Assembly: GCA_964565925.1 (NCBI GenBank)
Contig: CAZMGV010000039.1
Coordinates: 1-11,175, forward strand
DNA from: CAZMGV01 sp964565925
GTDB taxonomy: Bacteria; JAGRBM01; JAHCIT01
Reading direction: 5' to 3'
DNA: 11,175 nt
The notes under the pieces were generated by a model. The model worked only from the letters and a program-made list of their open reading frames with translations, did not search any database and was not told the origin of the DNA. This document shows, in pieces, positions 6,426 to 11,175 of this stretch. Numbering within the stretch: position 1 is the stretch's first letter; each line of letters opens with the position of its first letter. Position numbers and translations under genes: made by a program.

Positions 6426-9400
6426 TTACCGAAAATCCCTGCTCCCCACCCGCTCCGGTCTGATCTTGAGCTTCGGTTCCCACAGCCTTTCAGCGACCAG
6501 ATGAACGACACCGTCATCCGACTGGAGCGTTCCGGTCACTCCCATAAGGGACGCAGATTTGGCGATGACGGAGTACCGTTCGAACACCTTCCGCCAGACG
6601 ATAAGGTTCACGAAACCGGTTTCGTCGTCGAGGGTATAGAACGTCACTCCATTGGCAGTTCCCGGATGCTGGCGGCATATCACGATCCCGGCGTAACGGA
6701 TCCGGTCCCCGTGTTTCATGCCTGAAAGGGTGCGGGCATCGGGGAGGCGGAGCCGAGTAAGTTCGTCCCGAAGTTCCGATAGCGGATGTGCCTGGGTGCT
6801 GTGGCTTTTCGTCCGGTAGTCCCAGGCGATCTGCTCGAAAGCGTTCAGGGGCTGAAACCGTGGACTGACGGCAACGGTATCAAGCGGCAGCGAAAACTGC
6901 CGGCTGTTCAGCAGTCCTCGGACCTCCCAGAGCATCGCCCGCCGGTCAGACCCGAAGGCATCGAGCCCACCGGCTTCCGCTAGGGTATTCAGGGCATTTT
7001 CATCCAGCTTCGTCCGGCGGATGAAATCCGGGAGGGACTGGAATGGTCGCCCCGTGCTGATCTTCTCCCAATCCTTTTGACCAAGACCGTTCACGAAGCG
7101 GAGTCCCATCCGGACGGAACCATCCTCGATGGTGCTGCCCCAATCGCTCCGGGTAACATCGGCGGGCAGAACGCCTACATCGTGTCGCTTGGCGTCGTCG
7201 ATAATCGTTGACGGACTGTAGAACCCCATCGGCTGAGCATTGAGGAGCGCACAGGTGAACTCCACTGGGTAATGGGCCCGGAGCCAGGCCGTCGCGTAGC
7301 TGATAAGGGCGAAGCTGGCGGCGTGGCTTTCGGGAAAGCCGTATTCCCCGAAACCCCGGATCTGCTCAAAGACCCGCTCGGCGAATTCCGGCGCGATCCC
7401 TTTTGCCTGCATCCGGGAGACAATCTGCTCGTGATGCTTCTCGATCCGGCCGGATTTACGCCAGGCGGCCATGTCGCGCCGGAGCTGGTCGGCCTCGCCG
7501 GGGGTGTAGTCGGCAGCGGCGACGGCGAGCCGCATCACCTGTTCCTGAAACATAGGGACACCAAGAGTCCTTTCCAGAACAGGTCTGAGAAGTTCATGAG
7601 GATAGGTGACTGGTTCCTTTCCATGCTTACGACGAAGGTAGGGGTGTACCATTTTTCCCGTAATGGGGCCGGGACGGACAATGCTCACTTCTATGACAAG
7701 GTCATAGAACGTGCGCGGCCTTAGACGCGGAAGCATCGCCATTTGCGCCCGGCTTTCGATCTGGAAAACGCCGACGGTATCGGCCCGGCACATGAGGTCA
7801 TAGGCAGCCGGGTCTTCGGACGGAATTGTCGCCATGGAAAGCTCCACGCCCCGGTGCGCCTTGAGCAGCCGGAAACAGATGTCGAGCATGGTCAGTGCGC
7901 CAAGGCCCAGCAGGTCCACCTTGAAGAGCCCGAGGCTTTCCACGTCCTCCTTGTCCCACTGGATGACCGTCCGGCCCGGCATCGTCGCGTTTTCAATGGG
8001 CACGAGGTCATGAACCGGCTCATGGCCAAGCAAAAAACCGCCGGGATGAATGGAAAGGTGCCGGGGGAAATCGATGATCTCCTCGCACAGCCGGATGAGA
8101 TGCCGGCAGGCTGGCGCGTCGGGATCAAACCCGGCCTGCCGGAGCAGGTCCGGTGACGGCGGGCTGTAGTAGTCCATGAGCTTCGCTACCCGGTCGAGGG
8201 AGGTTTCGGGGAAGCCCAAAACCTTGCCTATGTCACGGACGGCTGAGCGGCCCCGATAACGAATGACGTTGGCGACCATCGCGGCGTGCGTCCGACCGTA
8301 TTTTTCGTAGACGTGCTGGATCACCTCTTCACGACGGGCGTGGGAGATGTCCAAGTCGATGTCGGGAGGCTCCGCCCGTTCTTTCGAGAGGAACCGTTCG
8401 AACAACAGCCCCATGCGGACCGGATCAATCGCCGTAATGCCAAGGCAGTAGCAGAGCGCCGAATTGGCGGCAGACCCCCGGCCCTGGCAGAGGATTCCGT
8501 TCGCCCGGCAGTATTCGACGATCTCCCACATGGTCAGGAAGTAACCGGCGTAGTCCAACTCCTCGACGAGCGTGATTTCCTTGTCGAGCTGGGCCGTTAC
8601 GTCGGATGGAACGCCATCTGGATAACGTTTGGCCGCTCCCTCCTTTGCCAGCGTCCGCAGCCACTCAATGGTCGTGAGACCGGACGGTAGTTTTTCGTCC
8701 GGATAGCGGTAGCGGATCTCTGAGAGCGAGAACGTGCATTGATCGGCAATATCGACAGTCCGGCGGACCGAGCCGGGATCGTCGGCGAACAGGCGAGCGA
8801 AACTATCTGGCGGGAGCAGCGCGTTCTGGGCATTGGGCTTTATGCACGTTCCAGCCGTTGTCAGAGTAATGCCGTGCCGGATGCAGGAGATCACGTCCTG
8901 TAGCTGTTTCCGCGAGGTCTGGTGATAGAGGACTTCCACCGTAGCGACGATGGGGATTTCATGTCGGCCTGCCCACTCTTTCAGAACAAGCTCGTTGTCG
9001 CACTCTTCGGCGACGCGATGCCGTGCGACGAAGGCGTATAGATACGAACCGAAGGCTGCCTTCAGGTTATTCGCCACTCCGTCAGTTTCGATTGGAGACC
9101 GGCACAGGCAGAAAAGTCCGTCCGCGTGTTCGCAGAGTTCAGGTAGCGTGACTTCCGACGCCCCCTTGGCTTTGCGAAGCCGCCCCTTCGAGATCAGGCG
9201 GCAGAGGTTCGCGTATCCCTGACGATCTCGCGCCAGCAGAATGACCGGCAGGAGTCCCGCCACGGTGACTTCGGAACCGCCGATCAGTTTGATCCCCAGG
9301 TCTTTCGCCCGGACATGTGCCCGGACGATCCCGTACAAACCGTCACGGTCGGTGATGGCGACAGCCGTAAGCCCCAACCGATGGGCCGCCTCTACCAGTT

Positions 9401-9464
9401 CTTCGGGATGGCTCGCCCCTTCCAGAAACGAATAGTTCGTCTTGCACCAGAGCGGCACATACAT
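6426..9464 (-). CDS. dnaE2: Error-prone DNA polymerase III alpha-like subunit DnaE2
   Basis: DnaE2 (1012 residues from this start) is the polymerase of the ImuA-ImuB-DnaE2 translesion machinery. The order is a PHP-like domain (about 1-200) whose first motif reads KTNYSFLEGASH and lacks the replicative His pair, as is common in DnaE2; then the polymerase core with GRGSAANSALCYC (328-340), catalytic Asp368 and Asp370 in PDIDLD and Asp517 in KVDLLGL; then GFGEYGFPESHAASFALISY in the fingers/HhH part; then a C-terminal OB fold ending in SRDFR. The ATG at 9464 gives the standard MYVPLWCKTNYS start, lies 2 nt after the imuB stop and has GAGG (9475-9478) ten nt upstream; an in-frame extension to 9584 would run inside imuB. 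The last 54 codons (6426-6587) are duplicated in divergent form at 423-584, and may themselves have arrived with the island. Confidence 0.96.
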   Translation of the reverse strand: MYVPLWCKTNYSFLEGASHPEELVEAAHRLGLTAVAITDRDGLYGIVRAHVRAKDLGIKLIGGSEVTVAGLLPVILLARDRQGYANLCRLISKGRLRKAKGASEVTLPELCEHADGLFCLCRSPIETDGVANNLKAAFGSYLYAFVARHRVAEECDNELVLKEWAGRHEIPIVATVEVLYHQTSRKQLQDVISCIRHGITLTTAGTCIKPNAQNALLPPDSFARLFADDPGSVRRTVDIADQCTFSLSEIRYRYPDEKLPSGLTTIEWLRTLAKEGAAKRYPDGVPSDVTAQLDKEITLVEELDYAGYFLTMWEIVEYCRANGILCQGRGSAANSALCYCLGITAIDPVRMGLLFERFLSKERAEPPDIDLDISHARREEVIQHVYEKYGRTHAAMVANVIRYRGRSAVRDIGKVLGFPETSLDRVAKLMDYYSPPSPDLLRQAGFDPDAPACRHLIRLCEEIIDFPRHLSIHPGGFLLGHEPVHDLVPIENATMPGRTVIQWDKEDVESLGLFKVDLLGLGALTMLDICFRLLKAHRGVELSMATIPSEDPAAYDLMCRADTVGVFQIESRAQMAMLPRLRPRTFYDLVIEVSIVRPGPITGKMVHPYLRRKHGKEPVTYPHELLRPVLERTLGVPMFQEQVMRLAVAAADYTPGEADQLRRDMAAWRKSGRIEKHHEQIVSRMQAKGIAPEFAERVFEQIRGFGEYGFPESHAASFALISYATAWLRAHYPVEFTCALLNAQPMGFYSPSTIIDDAKRHDVGVLPADVTRSDWGSTIEDGSVRMGLRFVNGLGQKDWEKISTGRPFQSLPDFIRRTKLDENALNTLAEAGGLDAFGSDRRAMLWEVRGLLNSRQFSLPLDTVAVSPRFQPLNAFEQIAWDYRTKSHSTQAHPLSELRDELTRLRLPDARTLSGMKHGDRIRYAGIVICRQHPGTANGVTFYTLDDETGFVNLIVWRKVFERYSVIAKSASLMGVTGTLQSDDGVVHLVAERLWEPKLKIRPERVGSRDFR

Positions 9465-9466
9465 GG

Positions 9467-10969
9467 TCAACGAACCTCGCCATGCAGGAACCAGCGGGAC
9501 TGCTTGCGGTCGTAGAAAATCCAGACGATCTCGCCTTTGACGGTTTCGACCAGGTGGTATTCGCGGTCCGTGTCCCGGTGCCACCAGCCGCCCTCGAACA
9601 GAAACGGGCCGGCGGTCTTGGTAATCGCGCCGTCGATGAATGCCCGGAGCAGGTTCCGGGTGAGTTCTCGTCCGGGCAGAATTGGGAGCGCAACCGGCTT
9701 GTCGTAGATGCGGCGAATGAGTGCCGGATCAGCCTCGGGCAAATCCTTCGGCAGCGGTAGAGCATGCAACGGCTCCAGCGAATAGCGACCGTCCGGCAGA
9801 TGCCCGTTACGAAGAATGAGACGCGAAACCGTACCATCGCCGTATTCAGCCCTGAGTCTGGCAAAGGCCCGTGCAGCAGCCCGGAGGTCGCGGCGGGGGT
9901 TCTCGTTAAAGAGCCGAAGCTGTTCCCGGTCCGCTTGGGTGCCAACGGCGGTCAGTTCCAGTTCCCTGACCGGCGCCGACAGCGGGGACCGTTCCAGCGT
10001 CAGCCGCACGAGATCGAGGATCGTCACGCTGTCGAGTGTTGGGAAGGCAGGGCGAAGGGTCTCCTGCCATTTCTGCTTGCGCTCAAGAGCCAGCAGGACA
10101 ACGAGTTCGGTAAGCGCCTGGTACCGGGCGGCGAGTTCCGAGAGCAGCGGGTGAAGCTGGCGGCGGATGAAGAACAGGAGCCGGGTTGAGTCGGTCTCCG
10201 GGTGATCGAGTAGGACTAACGACCGAGGGACCTCCACGGGCGTTTCCGGCGCAAGCGGCTTCCACGCCTCACCGGTCGCCATGCGATGAAACCGCTGTGC
10301 ATCGGGGCCGAATCGTTCGAGAAGTCCCGTAGACGGGAGCCCCAGGAAGTCCCTGACGGTCAGGACACCCAGCTTCGCCAGATGCGTCAGCAGTTTCGGG
10401 GCGAGGCCAAGGCGGTCCAGGTGGGCCGATCCTGCCACAGCCGTTTCGTCCTTCAGAGCCGGGAATACGGTAACACCGGGGCGGGTCTTGGCGGCGGCAT
10501 AACTGCCGAACCGGCTAAAACCGACGGCGACGTTCGACCGGAACCCCTTGGCTCTCAGCATATCCAGAATCGACCGCGCCCATTTCCCGAGCGACGGCGT
10601 GACCGGTTCAAGGCCGGTGGCGTTGACCCAGAGGATGCCGGGTTCGTCATCGGCTGGTTCGACTTCAGGACTGAAGCGGCGCAACTCGCCGCTTACCAAA
10701 TTCACCGCCGTCTCAACCTCCGGGCGACCGACTGGCCCGGCCCGAAGTTCTCTCGACTGCGACAACCCCGACGCGTACCGCATCCCAGGAATGATCCGGT
10801 TCCGTCTCGCGCTCTCGTTCACGGCGAGGATCAGCGCCTGCGGTTTGTCCGACTCGACGACCGCCACCGGCAGATTCCGCCAGTCGGGATGGGCGCGTAC
10901 GAGGATCTGGAGCGGAAGCTCCGGCAGGTTCACGCACGCCCAGCGGGTTTCAGAGTCCGGCCGGTCCAC
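9467..10969 (-). CDS. imuB: ImuB, inactive Y-family polymerase-like translesion adaptor
   Basis: ImuB (500 residues) links DnaE2 and ImuA to the beta clamp during induced mutagenesis. It has a Y-family fold without catalytic acids: the first motif reads CVNLPELPL in place of the Asp-containing one, and the later site reads LWVNATGLE in place of the usual Asp-Glu pair. A beta-clamp motif QLRLF lies at 350-354. The C-terminal section WWHRDTDREYH...WFLHGEV (about 462-498) matches the tail domain usual for ImuB-like proteins. The start is GTG 10969, supported by AGGAG (complement of 10980-10984) ten nt upstream; it overlaps the end of imuA by 20 bp and ends 2 nt before dnaE2, so the three genes form one operon. 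Its promoter and any LexA box lie outside the window. Confidence 0.94.
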   Translation of the reverse strand: MDRPDSETRWACVNLPELPLQILVRAHPDWRNLPVAVVESDKPQALILAVNESARRNRIIPGMRYASGLSQSRELRAGPVGRPEVETAVNLVSGELRRFSPEVEPADDEPGILWVNATGLEPVTPSLGKWARSILDMLRAKGFRSNVAVGFSRFGSYAAAKTRPGVTVFPALKDETAVAGSAHLDRLGLAPKLLTHLAKLGVLTVRDFLGLPSTGLLERFGPDAQRFHRMATGEAWKPLAPETPVEVPRSLVLLDHPETDSTRLLFFIRRQLHPLLSELAARYQALTELVVLLALERKQKWQETLRPAFPTLDSVTILDLVRLTLERSPLSAPVRELELTAVGTQADREQLRLFNENPRRDLRAAARAFARLRAEYGDGTVSRLILRNGHLPDGRYSLEPLHALPLPKDLPEADPALIRRIYDKPVALPILPGRELTRNLLRAFIDGAITKTAGPFLFEGGWWHRDTDREYHLVETVKGEIVWIFYDRKQSRWFLHGEVR

Positions 10970-11175
10970 GGCAGTCTGTCTCCTGGACCCAGCCCGGCCC
11001 CCGTCGCTTGTCCTTTATGGCTTCAAGCTCGCACCGGAAGCGACGGCGGCCAGCCGGAACTCTCCGGGTGGCGGCGCGAAGGCTGACGAGCGATCCGAGC
11101 GGTTTTGCCGTGATGAACACAACCGCCGTGTCGTGTTTCTGGGCGAGCCCGACGAAGCGGGATTGCAGCGGTAAC
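10950..11175 (-). CDS. imuA: ImuA, C-terminal part (runs off the window)
   Basis: The last 74 codons of a gene entering from the right edge are open on the minus strand, with TGA at 10950-10952. The peptide contains AVVFITAKP, LGSLVSLRA and the end KDKRRGPGW...CRGPAGL, characteristic of the ImuA RecA-like protein C-terminus. ImuA works with ImuB and DnaE2 in SOS mutagenesis. The gene overlaps imuB by 20 bp. The ATPase core is outside the window and cannot be judged. The plus-strand frames across this stretch are not genes. Confidence 0.85.
   Translation of the reverse strand, partial: LPLQSRFVGLAQKHDTAVVFITAKPLGSLVSLRAATRRVPAGRRRFRCELEAIKDKRRGPGWVQETDCRGPAGL

Noticed and set aside
9465..9584. 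Forty-residue N-terminal extension of DnaE2
   Set aside because: It lies wholly within imuB, is atypical for the family, and ATG 9464 has its own ribosome-binding site.
6438..11174. Many long open frames antisense or out of frame to dnaE2 and imuB
   Set aside because: They are expected shadows of GC-rich coding sequence and show no family motifs.

Overview
The window carries two unrelated blocks of genes that meet tail to tail at about 6409-6426. The right block (6426-11175, minus strand, visibly GC-rich) is an imuA-imuB-dnaE2 mutagenesis cassette: the C-terminal end of ImuA at the window edge, then complete ImuB, then complete DnaE2. This three-gene order is typical of SOS-induced translesion synthesis in Gram-negative bacteria of several phyla that lack umuDC. 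The sequence does not resolve the phylum. No tRNA, rRNA or CRISPR is seen.

The left-centre block (about 585-6425, plus strand, less GC-rich) looks like an inserted accessory island with five co-directional genes. They are an AAA+ ATPase with a C-terminal helix-turn-helix (706-1845), a cytoplasmic S8 subtilisin-like protease (1860-4199), a two-domain ubiquitin-like protein of the multiubiquitin type (4325-4792), an E1-like ThiF adenylyltransferase (4767-5717, followed by a broken tail to 5957) and a small Cys/His protein of the DUF6527 type with a Trp-rich tail (5954-6409). AAA+/subtilase pairs and prokaryotic ubiquitin-like operons both recur in accessory and defence regions. Having them together suggests, by inference only, a compact tag-activate-unfold-degrade system loosely analogous to ubiquitin-proteasome logic. 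The E1 gene has an in-frame TGA at 5715-5717 followed by 79 further open codons of family-like sequence, ending exactly where DUF6527 starts. The conjugation branch is therefore probably damaged in this genome, or read through.

The island is flanked by direct repeats of the last 54 codons of dnaE2. The functional copy is 6426-6587. A displaced copy at 423-584 is ungapped, about 75% identical in bases and 43/53 identical in residues, with the stop codon conserved. This pattern suggests that the island entered next to or within the dnaE2 3' end and brought, or left behind, a divergent version of that end.

The far left (1-422) has no convincing gene. It holds a G-rich stretch, motifs resembling IS21-family element ends, and two tandem GC-rich hairpins, consistent with mobile-element debris at the island edge.
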